From: Piliocolobus tephrosceles
Lineage: Eukaryota > Chordata > Mammalia > Primates > Cercopithecidae
Direction: 5' to 3'
DNA: 64,000 bases
Assembly (NCBI RefSeq): GCF_002776525.5
Contig: NC_045441.1
Location: 83,587,954-83,651,953, forward strand
The position numbers were made by a program, and so were the translations under genes. The notes beneath the pieces were generated by a model that saw only the letters and a program-made list of their open reading frames with translations, did no database searches and had not been told where the DNA came from. Numbering within the stretch: the stretch's first letter is position 1; every line of letters starts with the position of its first letter. Shown one piece after another: positions 1 to 11,914 of the stretch.

Positions 1-1270
1 TTTACTTACAGAATATCTTGCTTTCTTTCTTCACACCCCATTATTCACACACTAGTTGAAAAGAAGATGGAGAATGTCACTTGCACATCCAGGAGATCTG
101 TATTACAGTAGAGGACCCCTGAAATTATGAAAATGGGCTATTATATAGGAGCTGTCATGTTCATTCCTCCTCTTCTCCAGAAAGAGAGAGAGCACAAGAG
201 CATGCGTTTTTGGCAGGTTCAAGAAAAGATCTCTACTCTCAAATGTAAGCATTAGGCGCTGGGGGAAACAAGAATAAAAGAAAGGTTTTGTTACCCTGTT
301 ACCCTTTGAGTGGGAGCAGATGACTTCACAATGAAGCAGACAAGTGGTTAGGGTGTAAAGAGCAAATGGAGAGGGCAGGGGAAAAAAAGACATTATCTTT
401 ATCGCATGTCAATTTCCATTGTTCAGAAAGCCTTGACCATGCAGAAACATGAAAATATTCCTGATGTATTCAACATTTCTAAATGATAAATTTATTTTGT
501 CACTTCTTAACTTTAAATTTTTTAGTCATTGTCTATTGACACCTCACTCTTTCACCCTCCACCCCAATTGCATACTCAGTGTATCATAATTTTTTAGCTC
601 AGTATTCAAAATTTATATCATTATTGCCTTGTAAATGATATTCACTAATGAGGTATGTAAGAAACTATGACAATTTTTCATTATTGCTCAATAAATTTTT
701 TCCTCAGAATTAATAATTTTCTTTTTTCCTTATTACTTCATATTCTATTTACTTATCACTAATTCATGCCCACACTTTCCCCTCAGTTGTGTGTAACTTC
801 ACTTACTATATTAAAAGTCAAGATAGTTCATCCATTTCAATCTGAAGTACTCTTTTGAAGAATTATGACTTGCTTCTGTCACAGATGGCAGCTTGGTGGG
901 CCTGAATCTATGGGCCTATAGCAGCCACCCTTGCTGTCTCACCTCATATTCTCTCACATCTCTGATTTCAGCTGTCGCTGGGGTAGAAGGCGCCCTGAGA
1001 TCTCAGACTAACTCCATCACCCCACCTCAAGTTCTCTTGGTAGGGCTTTCTACTCTCTGCCTCAACTACTCCAGAATGAGGCTGAGAAGTAAGGAAGAGC
1101 CAACAATTCAGTATTAATGTTGAACAATGGGGAAGGTAACCACTGGATTAATATTTCAGCCTCCTCTCTTACAAGGTAACAATTCTTGGGGTCATTACAG
1201 ATGCTTCTCACAGAGGTCCTCTCTAATTGAACCACAGTAGCTTACAATGTGAGACCAGCAGATGTATTCT
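1..1270. other. Unassigned non-coding DNA
   Basis: I recognise no gene, repeat family or RNA here. The sequence is moderately AT-rich and the open frames (for example 893-1117) are short, lack any recognisable motif and look like chance frames. Confidence 0.5.
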
Positions 1271-1925
1271 TTTTAAATTTTTTTAAATTTGTTTCAATAG
1301 GTTTTTGGGGAACAGGTGGTGTTTGGTTACCTGAATAAGTTATTTAGTGATGATTTCTGAGATTTTGGTGCACCCATCACCCGAGCAGTGTACACTGTGC
1401 CCAATGTCTAGTCTTGTAACCCACAACCCCTTCCCACCCTTTCCCCCGAGTCCCCAAAGTCCATTGTATCATTCTTATGCCTTTGTGTCCTCATTGCACA
1501 CTTCTCACTTATGAGTGAGAACATACAATGTTTGGTTTTCCATTCCTGAGTTACTTCACTTGGAGTAATGGTCTCCAATTCCATCTAGGTTGATGTGAAT
1601 GACGTTATTTTGTTCCTTTTTATGGCTGAGCAGTATTCCATGGTAAATACATATATACCATATTTTCTTTACCCACTTGTTGATTGATGAGCATTTTGGC
1701 TGGTTCCATATTTTTGCAATTGCAAATTGTGTTGCTATAAACATGCATGAGAAAGTATTTTTTTTTTTTTTTTCATATAATGACTTATTTTCCTCTGGGT
1801 AGATACCCAGGAGTGGGATTGCTGGATCAAATGGTTGAACTACTTTTAGCTCTTTAAAGAATCTCCACACTGTTTTCTATGGTGGTATATTCCCACCATT
1901 AGTGTAAAAGTGTTCCCTTTCACAC

Positions 1926-1935
1926 NNNNNNNNNN
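1926..1935. other. Assembly gap (10 N)
   Basis: Ten N bases. The 47 bases before the gap (1879-1925) are repeated exactly after it (1936-1982), so the contig ends overlap and were not merged. The real locus should lack the N run and one 47-base copy. Confidence 0.95.
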
Positions 1936-1980
1936 ATGGTGGTATATTCCCACCATTAGTGTAAAAGTGTTCCCTTTCAC

Positions 1981-2229
1981 ACCTGTAATCCCAGCACTTT
2001 GGGAGGCCAAGGCGGGTGGATCATGAGGTCAGGGCACCAAGACCCTCCTGGCCAACACGGTGAAACCCTATCTATACAAAAAATAGCTGGGTGTGGTGGC
2101 ACATGCCTGTAGTCCCAGCTACTCAGGAGCCTGAGGCAGGAGAATCGCTTGAACCAGGGAGGAGGGGGTTGCAGTGAGCCGAGATCGCACCACCACACTC
2201 AAAGGAAAAAAGGAAAGGAAAAAAAAAAA
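1981..2229 (+). mobile_element. 5'-truncated Alu inserted in the L1
   Basis: The sequence begins at the Alu CCTGTAATCCCAGC box, continues through left and right arms and ends in an A-rich tail (2200-2229). The first roughly 20 bases of a full Alu are absent. The flanks share a diverged target-site duplication, AAGTGTTCCCTTTCAC at 1965-1980 and AAGTATTCCTTTTCAC at 2228-2243, so it inserted into the L1. Confidence 0.88.
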
Positions 2230-3094
2230 GTATTCCTTTTCACCACATCCATGCCAACATCTATTTTTTTTTTAATTTTTAAATTATAGCCATTCTCATA
2301 GGAATGAGGTGGCATTGCTTTGTAGTTTTGATTTGCATTTCCCTAATAATTAGTGATGTTGAGCATTTTTTCATGTTTTTTTGCCACTTGTATATCTTTT
2401 TTTGAGGATGGTCTAATCATGTCCTCAGCCCACTTTTTGATGAGATTGTTTGTTTTGTTCTTCCTGATTTAAGTTCCTTGTAGATTCTGAGTATTAGTCC
2501 TTTGTTGGATGCATAGATTGCAAAGATTTTCTCCCACTCTGAGGAATGTCTGTTTACTCTGCTAATTATTTCTTTTGCTGTGCAAAAGCATTTCAATTTA
2601 ATTAAGTCTTATCTATTTATCTTAAGGTATTTGTTGCATTTGCTTTTGGTTCTTGATCGTGAAGTCTTTGACTAAGCTAATGTCTAAAAAGTTTTTTCCA
2701 ATGTTATCTTCTAGAAATTTTATGGTTTCTGGACTTAGACTTAAGTCTTTGATCTACCTTAAGTTGGTTTTCATATAGGATGAGAGATGAAGATCTAGTT
2801 TCATTCTTCTACATGTGACTTGCCAATTATCCCAGAACCATTTGTTGAATAGGGTGTCTTATCCCCAGTTTATTTTTTTGTATGCTTTGTCAAAGATCAG
2901 TTGACTATATTTGGCTTTATTTCTGGATTCTGGATTCTGTTCCATTGGTTTATATGCCTATTTTTATACCAGTACCATGCTGTTTTGGTGACTATGCTTT
3001 ATAGTATAGTTTGAAGTCAGGTGATGTAATGCCTCCACATTTTTAGTTGTTGTTTGCTTTTTCTTTTTCTTTTTTTCTTTTCTTTTTTTTTTTT
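2215..3094. repeat. Left copy of falsely duplicated contig end
   Basis: This stretch (Alu A-tail, then L1 ORF2 antisense, then a long T run) repeats at 3506-4380 with an offset of 1286 bases and only a few single-base differences. The two copies flank the 400-N gap. The left contig stops inside the T run that follows position 3081. Confidence 0.9.
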
Positions 3095-3105
3095 TTTTTT
3101 TTTTT

Positions 3106-3505
3106 NNNNNNNNNNNNNNNNNNNNNNNNNNNNNNNNNNNNNNNNNNNNNNNNNNNNNNNNNNNNNNNNNNNNNNNNNNNNNNNNNNNNNNNNNNNNNNN
3201 NNNNNNNNNNNNNNNNNNNNNNNNNNNNNNNNNNNNNNNNNNNNNNNNNNNNNNNNNNNNNNNNNNNNNNNNNNNNNNNNNNNNNNNNNNNNNNNNNNNN
3301 NNNNNNNNNNNNNNNNNNNNNNNNNNNNNNNNNNNNNNNNNNNNNNNNNNNNNNNNNNNNNNNNNNNNNNNNNNNNNNNNNNNNNNNNNNNNNNNNNNNN
3401 NNNNNNNNNNNNNNNNNNNNNNNNNNNNNNNNNNNNNNNNNNNNNNNNNNNNNNNNNNNNNNNNNNNNNNNNNNNNNNNNNNNNNNNNNNNNNNNNNNNN
3501 NNNNN
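3106..3505. other. Assembly gap (400 N)
   Basis: Exactly 400 N bases, a placeholder-like length. The gap starts inside a poly-T run and ends at a poly-A run. The flanks are the same piece of DNA, so this is probably a negative gap (overlapping contigs) and holds no missing sequence. Confidence 0.97.
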
Positions 3506-4380
3506 AAAAAAAAAAGTATTCCTTTTCACCACATCCATGCCAACATCTATTTTTTTTTTAATTTTTAAATTATAGCCATTCTCATAGGAATGAGGTGGCA
3601 TTGCTTTGTAGTTTTGATTTGCATTTCCCTAATAATTAGTGATGTTGAGCATTTTTTCATGTTTTTTTGCCACTTGTATATCTTTTTTTGAGGATGGTCT
3701 AATCATGTCCTCAGCCCACTTTTTGATGAGATTGTTTGTTTTGTTCTTCCTGATTTAAGTTCCTTGTAGATTCTGAGTATTAGTCCTTTGTTGGATGCAT
3801 AGATTGCAAAGATTTTCTCCCACTCTGAGGAATGTCTGTTTACTCTGCTAATTATTTCTTTTGCTGTGCAAAAGCATTTCAGTTTAATTAAGTCTTATCT
3901 ATTTATCTTAAGGTATTTGTTGCATTTGCTTTTGGTTCTTGATCGTGAAGTCTTTGACTAAGCTAATGTCTAAAAAGTTTTTTCCAATGTTATCTTCTAG
4001 AATTTTTATGGTTTCTGGACTTAGACTTAAGTCTTTGATCTACCGTAAGTTGGTTTTCATATAGGATGAGAGATGAAGATCTAGTTTCATTCTTCTACAT
4101 GTGACTTGCCAATTATCCCAGAACCATTTGTTGAATAGGGTGTCTTATCCCCAGTTTATTTTTTTGTATGCTTTGTCAAAGATCAGTTGACTATATTTGG
4201 CTTTATTTCTGGATTCTGGATTCTGTTCCATTGGTTTATATGCCTATTTTTATACCAGTACCATGCTGTTTTGGTGACTATGCTTTATAGTATAGTTTGA
4301 AGTCAGGTGATGTAATGCCTCCACATTTTTAGTTGTTGTTTGCTTTTTCTTTTTCTTTTTTTCTTTTCTTTTTTTTTTTT
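3506..4380. repeat. Right copy of falsely duplicated contig end
   Basis: It matches 2215-3094 at an offset of 1286 bases. Differences include CAATTTAATT against CAGTTTAATT, TACCTTAAG against TACCGTAAG, and one A/T change in a TAGAAATTTT/TAGAATTTTT stretch. After the shorter T run here, the L1 continues normally at 4381. Confidence 0.9.
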
Positions 4381-6003
4381 ATTTTGCTTAGTCTTGCTTT
4401 GGCAATGTAGGCTCTTTTTTGGTTCCATATAAATTTTAGGATCGTTTTCTTCTAGTTCTGTGAAGAATGATGGTGGTATTTTGATGGGAATTGCATTGAA
4501 TTCGTAGATTGCTTTTGGCAGTATGATCATTTTCACAATATTGATTCTACCCATTCATGTGTTTCCATTTGTTTGTGTCGTCTATGATTTCTTTCAGCAG
4601 TGTTTTGTATTTTATTTTGGAGATGTCTTTCACCTCCTTGGTTAAGTATATTTCTAAGTATTTTATTTTTATTTTCATTTTTTGCAGCTATTGTAAAAAG
4701 GGTTGGGTTCTTGATTTGATTCTCAGCTTGGTCGCTGTTGGCTTATAGCAGAGCTACTGATTTGTGTACATTAATTTTGTATCCTGAAACTTTGCTGAAT
4801 TAATTTACCAGCTCTAGGAGCTTTTTGGCTGAGTCTTTAGGGTTTCCTAGGTATACAGTCATGTCATCAGCAAATGGCTACACTTTGACTTCCTCATTAC
4901 CAATTTGAATGCCCTTTATTTCTTTCTCTTGTCTGATTGCTCTGGCTAGGACCTCCAATACTATGTTGAATAGAAGTGGTGAAAGTGGTCATTCTTGTCT
5001 TGTTCCAGTTTTCAGGGGAAATGCTTTCAACTTTTCCCCATTCAGTGTAATGTTGGCTGTGGGATTGTCATGGATGGCTTTTATTACCTTAAGTTATATC
5101 CCTTCTACGCTGATTTTGCTGAGGGTTTTAATCACAAAGGGATGTGGATTTTGTCAAAGGTTTTTTCTGTGTCTATTGAGATGATTATGTGATTTTTGTT
5201 TTTAATGTTGTTTATATGGTGTATCACATTTATTGACTTGCTAATGTTAAACCATCCCTGCATCCCTGGTATGAAACCCATTTGATCTTGGTGGATTATC
5301 TTTTTGATATGCTGTTGGGTTCAGTCAGTTAGTATTTTATTGAGGATTTTTGCATCTATGTTCATCAGGGATATTGGTGTGTATTTGTTTCTTTTTGTTG
5401 TTGTTATTGTTGTTGGATTTTTTTGTTATGTCCTTTCCTGGTTTTGCTATTAGGGTGATACTGGCTTCATAGAATGATTTAGGGAGAATTCCCTCTTTCT
5501 CTATCTTTTGGAATAGTATCAATAGCATTGGTACCAATTCTTTTTGAATGTCTGATAGATGTCAGCTGTGAATCCTTCTGGTCCTGAACTTTTTTTGTTG
5601 GTAACTTTCTAATTACCATCTCAATCTTGCTGCTTGTTATTGGTCTGTTTGGAGTTTCTGTTTCCTGCTGGTTCAATCTAGGAAGGTTGCATATTTCCAG
5701 AAACTTATCCACCCCCTTTTGGTTTTCTAGGTTATGTGTATAAGGTGTTCATAGTCGCCTTGAATTATCTTTTGTAATTCTGTGGTATGGGTTGTAATAT
5801 CTCTCATTTCATTTGTAATTGAGCTTATTTGGATCTTCTGTCTTCTTGGTTACTCTTGCTAATGGGCTAACAATTTTATCCCTTCAAATAACAAGCTTAT
5901 CATTTCATTTATCTTTTGAATTTTTTTGTTTCAACTTCATTTAGTTCTGCTCTGATCTTGGTTATTTCTTCTCTTCTGCTGGGTTTGGATTTGGTTTGTT
6001 CTT

Positions 6004-6318
6004 TCTTTTTTTATGTTTTTTTCATTTTTTTTTTTTTGAGACGGAGTCTCGCTCTGCCCCCAGGTTGGAGTGCAGTGGCGCGATCTCCGCTTACTGCAAG
6101 CTCCGCCTGCCAGGTTCACGCCATTCTCCTGCCTCAGCCTCCCGAGTAGCTGGGAGTACAGGCGCCCGCCGCTACGCCCGGCTAATTTTTTTGTATTTTT
6201 AGTAGAGATGGCGTTTCACTGTGTTAGCCAGGATGGTCTCGATCTCCTGACCTCGTGATCTACCCACCTCGGCCTCCCAAAGTGCTGGGATTACAGGCGT
6301 GAGCCACCGCGCCTGGCC
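6004..6318 (-). mobile_element. AluY, full length, inserted in the L1
   Basis: A full Alu in reverse orientation: poly-T at 6026-6037, GAGACGGAGTCTCGC box, both arms, ending GCCTGGCC at 6318. A perfect 12-bp target-site duplication, TGGTTTGTTCTT, lies at 5992-6003 and 6319-6330. The right-arm sequence and high CpG retention fit AluY. It is younger than the host L1. Confidence 0.95.
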
Positions 6319-9300
6319 TGGTTTGTTCTTATTTCTCTTGTTCCTTCAGGTGTGACTTGAGATTGTCTGTTTGTGCTCTTTCAGACTTTTTGATGTATTT
6401 AAGGCTATGAACTTTCCTCTTGGCACTGCTTTTGCTGTATCCCAGAAGTTTTGATAAGTTGTGTCACCATTATTGTTCAGTTCAAAGAAGTTTTTAATTT
6501 CCATCTTGATTTCATTGTTGACCCAACAATCATTCAGAAGCAGATTATTTAATTTCCATGTATTTATATTATTTTGATGGTTCCTTTTGGAGTTGATTTC
6601 CAACTTTATTCCACTCTGGTCTGAGAGAGTACTTGATATAATTTCAATATTCTTAAATTTGTTGAGACTTGTTTTGTGGTCTATCATATGGTCTATCTTG
6701 GAGAATGTTCCATATGCTAATGAATAGAATGTATATTCTGCAGTTGTTGAGTAGAATGTTCTGTAAATATCTGTTAAGTCCATTTATTCTAGGGTATAGT
6801 TTGTTTCTTTGTTGACTTTCTGTCTTGTTTCTTTGTTGCCTTTCTGTCTTGATGACTGTCTAGTGCTGTCTGCAGAATATTGAAGTCCCCCACTATTATT
6901 GTGTTGCCATCTATCTTATTTCTTAGGTCTAGTAGTAATTGTTGTATAAATTTGGGAACTCCAGTGTTAGATGCCTATATAATAAGGATGATGACGTTTT
7001 CCTGCTAGACTAGTCCGTTTCTCATTATATATGTCCCTCTTTGACTTTTTTAACTGCTGTTGTTTTAAAGTTTGTTTTTTCTGATATAAGAATAGCTACT
7101 CCTGCTCACTTTGGCTGTCAATTTGCATGGGATACCTTTTTCCACCCCTTTACCTTAAGTTTATATGAGTCCTTATGTGTCAGGTGAGTCTTTTGAAGAC
7201 AGCAGATACTTGGTTGATGAGTTCTTAATCATTCTGCCATTCTTTATCTTTCAAGTGGAGCATTTAGTCCATTTACATTCAATGTCAATATTGATATGTG
7301 AAGTACTATTCTGTTCATTGTGCTATTTGTTGCCTGAATACCTTTTTTTCCATTGTATTTTTGTTTCATAGGTCCTATAAACTATAAGCTTTAAAGAGAT
7401 TCTATTTTGGTGTATTTTGAGGATTTTTTTTCAAGATTTAGAGCTCCTTTTAGCAGTTCTTGTAGTGGCTTGGTAGTGGCAAATGCAGCATTCGTTTGTC
7501 ATAAAAAGACTGTATCTTTCCTTCATTTATGAAACTTAGTTTCACTGGATAAAAATTCTTGACTGATAATTGCTTTAAGGAGGCTGAAGATTGGACCCCA
7601 ATCCCTCTAGCTTGTAGGGTTTCTGCTGATAAATCTGCTGTGAATCAGATAGGTTTTCCTTTATAGCTTGCCTATGCTTTTGCCTCACAGCTCTTAAGAT
7701 TCTTCCCTTCCTCTTGACTTTAGATAACCTGATGACTATGTGCCTAGGCAATCATCTGTTTGCAATGTATTTCCTAGGTGTTCTTTGACCTTCTTGTATT
7801 TGAATGTCTAGATCTCTAGCAAAGCCAAAGAAGTTTCCTTGATTATTCCCTCAAGTATATTTTCCAAACTTTTAGATTTCTCTTCTTCCTCAGGAACACC
7901 AATTATTCTTAGATTATTTAACATAATCACAAACTTCTTGGAGTCTTTGTTCATGTTTTTAAAATTCTTTTCTCTTTGTCTTTGATGGATGGGGTTAATT
8001 CAAAAGCCTTATCTTCAAGCTCTGAAGTGATTTCTTCTACTTGTTTGATTCTACTGCTGAGACTTTCCAGGGCGTTTTTAATTTCTCTAAGTGTGTCCTT
8101 TATTTCCAGAAGTTGTTATTTTTTTAAATGTATGCTATCTATTTCACTAGAGATTTTTCCATTCACATCCTGTATCATGTTTTTGATTTCTTTAAGTTGG
8201 ACTTCACGTCTCTCTGGTGCCTCCTTAATTGGCTTCATAATCAACCTTCTGAATTCTTTTTCTAGAAATTCAGAAATTTCTTCTTGGTTGGATTCATAGT
8301 TGGTGAGCTACTGTGATCTTCTGGGGGCTTTAAAGAGCATCGTTTTGTCATATTACCAGAATTGTTTTTCTGGTTTCTTTTCATTTGAGTAGACTATGTC
8401 AAAGGAAGATCTGAGACTTAATAAGGCTGCTGCCCAGATTCTTTGTCCCACAGGGGTTCTCCCTTGACATGGTGCTCTTCCCTTTCCCCAGGAATGGGGC
8501 TTCCTGAGAGCCAAACTGCAGTGATTGTTATTTCTCTTCTTGATTTAGCCACCCAGTGGAGCCACCAGGCTCCAGGCTGGTACTGGGGAATATCCGCAAA
8601 GAGTTCTGTGATGTGATCCATCTTCAGATCTCTCAGCCATGGATAACAGCACCTACTCTGCTGGAGGTACAAGGGAGTGAAGTGGACTTTATGAAGATCC
8701 TTGGTTGTGTTTTTGTTAAGTGCTCTGGTTTTGTGTTGGTTGGCCTCCATCTAGGAGGTAGCACTTTCAAGAGCACATCATCTGTGATTATACAGGGAGG
8801 ATACAAACCTGCCCAACATTGCCTTTGGATAAGTATTCAGGTTTCTCAGGTGGTGGACAGGGTCATAGTGCTCCTAAGAGATTATGACCTTTGTCTTCAG
8901 ATACTAGAGTGGGTAGAGAAAGGCCTTCGGGTGGAGGCAGGGTTAGTTGTTTCTGAGCTCAGACTCTCCTTGGGTTAGGCTGGCTGTGGCTGCTTTGGGG
9001 GTCCAGCATGTGGTTCCCAGGCCAATGGAGTTACGTTCCCAGAAGGATTATGGCTATCCCTGCTGCATCACACAGATTGCCAGGGAAGTGAGGGAAAGTA
9101 GCAGCCATAGGTCTCACTCTGCTCCCACGCAACCTGCAGTCCAAAAGGCCACTCACTCTCACTGTGTCTCTGCAACAGCACTGAGTTTATTTCCAGGCAG
9201 CCAGTGAGCAGAGCTGAGAACTCACCGCAGCCTACAAGCCTCCCAGGTGAGAAAGCAGGTGGCCTCACAGTTCCTTGGCTGTCCCATGGAGCCTGCAGCA

Positions 9301-9729
9301 GCAATCCACCTCCTTCAAAGGGTCTGAGGATTCTCTCAGCTGTCCTGGTATGTTCCTGCAGTACTTATTGGAGAATAAGTTCACAGTGTGGGTCTCCACA
9401 CACTGCTGTGTCACTCCAAGTGAGAACTACAAGTTAGTGCTGTCTCATCTGCCATTTTCAATAATGTCTTCCCCCAGTAAAGGTATTCTTATATCGACTT
9501 TTCCTCTTTCTTTTTTTCACTCACCCCTTCCTTCATTCCTGCCTGCTGGGATTATCTCCCATATAAACCATACCCAAGTCCTTGTTGCAGGCTCTACTTT
9601 GAGGGAAACTAATCTGAGATTTGCCTCCACCATCATCCAGGAAACTTTCTCCCCTTTTCCCTTGGGTTGAGTCCCACATTTATGAATCACTTGTCCTTCT
9701 CTTTCTTGGTTTTACTTTCTCTTTTTTAT

Positions 9730-10270
9730 GGAGCACATCCTTCAGGAGTGTCCTGAGTCACTATTTTCCTTAGAATTTTGAGACCATTCTCCAGTATTTT
9801 CTAGCTTCTAATAATGTTTCTAAGACATACCATGCCATTCTAATATGAGATACTTTATATCACACTGATTTTTGTTTCAGAATCTTCTCATTTTCTTCAG
9901 TGTTCTGAAATATATCGGTGATGTGCTTGGTCAGTTATTTTCATCCACTCAGGAAATTGATAGAAAATTCTGGAATCTCATATCCCTGTTCTAGAACATT
10001 TACTCAAATCAATTTTTTTTTTAATGATTTCTTTTCCTCTATTTACTTTTCTTTCTTTCTAGAACTCCTATCTTTTAGATGTTGGACTTCCTGGAATAGC
10101 CTTGTAATTTCTTTAGATTTTCTCTTCTATTTCTCTTCTCTGTTTTAGAAATTGTTTTACTGTCTGGAAGATTTCTTCCATTTTTATCTTGCAATTCTTT
10201 TGTTGAGGTTTTTAGTTTTTTATTACATATTTTAAATTTCCAAGAGCTCTTTCTGATCTTTGGATAATTC
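9730..10270. mobile_element. Ancient interspersed repeat, LINE-like, family uncertain
   Basis: The order of phrases (ATGGAGCACATCCTTCAG, then TCTTCAGTGTTCTGAAAT, GGAACTCCTATC-like and GATGTTGGACTTCCTGGA-like) follows an old, abundant mammalian repeat that I recognise by sequence but cannot name with confidence. It is highly diverged and has no coding potential. Confidence 0.45.
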
Positions 10271-10309
10271 TTCTTTTAAACATCAGGGTGTTATTCACAG
10301 ACTTTCTAG

Positions 10310-11670
10310 ATAATGTACAATTACATATAATTCATGGGTTATGTATATAATAGTAATTAAGGGAGTTTTTTTTTTTTTTCCTCCACAAATTTACTTCCTT
10401 AAAGCTGTTGTTATTGTTCATTTAACTTTGAAGCACTAGAAAACATATTGGGGTCTTTTTTTTATTCACCATGGAATTTTCCGTGTGGTAACTCATTTTG
10501 GTCAGTTTGCAGGGACACTTTCCCTCTGTCTGTTCAGTCTGAATAGAATAGTCAGCCATCTCTGCCTGGGAGGTATAAGCCTGGCTGCCAGTGCTAGAGA
10601 CTGGAGTGGAGAAAGAAAACTAGAGATCTCATTTGAATCATGCAGAAATCATCAGTACCTCAGTTTTACCATTTAAGAAACGTAAAACCACTCTTTTGCT
10701 AGTATGAGAGAAGAGTAGTGACCAAGTTAGGTAGAATGGGAGAAGGGAGCTTGGGTATGCAATTGTTTCTTAAAGAGTGTTTCAGCCAATCATTTTGATT
10801 TTAACCCTTCCTTCATCTCTATTATCAGAGGTAACAAGTGCCACCAAAATCTCTGGTGAGCCTTTGGAAAATTTTTTTTTGCAAGTCAGGTGTCTTCTCC
10901 AGAGCTGGTTTAAAATCCAGCTTTCTTCAGTCTGCTGAAGCACTTGTCCATCTGTTTTCCAGCTAACAAGATTTTTTTACATTCCGCTTCTCTGCTCCCA
11001 ACTCTGTCCATGTGCCATACACCTTTTTAAAAAATCCCATTTCTATCATTTTAGTGGTATTTCAGCAGAATGTGTTATAAATTTGTGTGCTCAATGTTAG
11101 AGTTTTCACTGGATATATTGTATGTTCTCCAAGTTAATAAAATATTCTTATGTTATTTGGCAGAAACATTTATTCTCTTCTGTTTATTTTCTTAGACAGT
11201 GCTTATCATAAAATAACTTTATCATTTTTGAGGATTCATGGTCATTTGACTTATTACTTGTAGTATTTTGGTGCAGTAGATGATATCCTCAAGATTTTAT
11301 TTTTTTAAATGTGAGGCTAGTTATCTTTAAATAACCCTCAATTTCTATCTTTTTTTAAATGGAATACTTGTATTCTATAATTCTTTGGTTTATTTTTAAT
11401 AAACTTCTATATCCCATTGTTGACAGATGAATTAGTGGCTTCTATTCTACTTTATTTCACAAATAATTTTGAAGACTAAGGTGGCTTTATTTTAGAAAGT
11501 AAGAAAATATGAAAGCTTTTTGATAGCTATTTCTTTGGAGGCCCATAGCCCTCAATTTTTTCTCTCTTACTTATGATTTGAGAACTATTTTAATATGATT
11601 GATATTATTAAAATATAATATTTGAATTAATGTAACTTAACAAAAATAAAGACGATATGGTAGCAATAGT
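10310..11670. other. Unassigned AT-rich DNA
   Basis: No gene or repeat recognised. It contains several homopolymer T and A runs (for example near 10367 and 10870). The small frame at 10485-10676 shows no motif. Confidence 0.45.
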
Positions 11671-11674
11671 AATT

Positions 11675-11910
11675 TCTAAAACTTATTGAGAACCCACTAA
11701 GTGTCAAGCACTGTTTTACATGTCTTGTATGTATGGCTTATTACAACCCTATAAAATAGTTAAAATAATTATTTGTACTATTGTGTAATAAAAAACGAGA
11801 GCACTAGAGGAATGATGTTGCCTGTTCCTAGAATATGAATCTGGTATTTTACTTCCAGTTCAACTGACTCCAAAGTCTCTGTTTTCTCATTACCATGTTA
11901 TACTGACCCT
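11675..11910 (+). mobile_element. MIR element
   Basis: It follows the MIR order: TATTGAGAACCCACTAAGTG, AAGCACTGTTTTACATG, ATTACAACCCTATAAAATAG, and a diverged 3' half ending near CATGTTATACTG. Strongly decayed, tRNA-derived ancient SINE. Confidence 0.7.
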
Positions 11911-11914
11911 GCAA

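Larger units (their letters stand above)
1272..9480 (-). mobile_element. Near full-length LINE-1, antisense, interrupted by Alus and assembly gaps
   Basis: Read on the minus strand, the element runs from a 5'UTR (about 9465 to 8300), through ORF1 (about 8300-7400) and ORF2, to a 3'UTR ending in a short T/A-rich tail near 1272. ORF2 pieces are recognisable. The endonuclease is at 6346-6783, where the usual SDH motif reads SDQ. The reverse transcriptase keeps FADD codons at 4863-4874. The C-terminal part is at 1556-1870 (LLGIYP). All frames are broken by stops and shifts, so it is dead. Removing the two Alus and the duplicated gap flanks leaves about 6.3 kb, the normal full length. The shared flank word GTATTCTT at 1264-1271 and 9483-9490 may be the target-site duplication. 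Divergence suggests an L1PB/L1MA-age copy; the subfamily is inferred. Confidence 0.88.

Noticed and set aside
3017..3601. Long open frames of 173-194 codons on both strands
   Set aside because: They run through the 400-N gap; most residues are undefined, so they are not coding evidence.
2215..4380. A genuine recent tandem or segmental duplication in the L1
   Set aside because: The copies are split precisely by an N gap and both contigs end in homopolymers, which fits an unmerged overlap better than biology.
8556..9670. Several 80-140 codon frames in a GC-richer stretch
   Set aside because: They lie in the 5'UTR of the antisense L1 and overlap on both strands, as expected for chance frames in GC-richer DNA.
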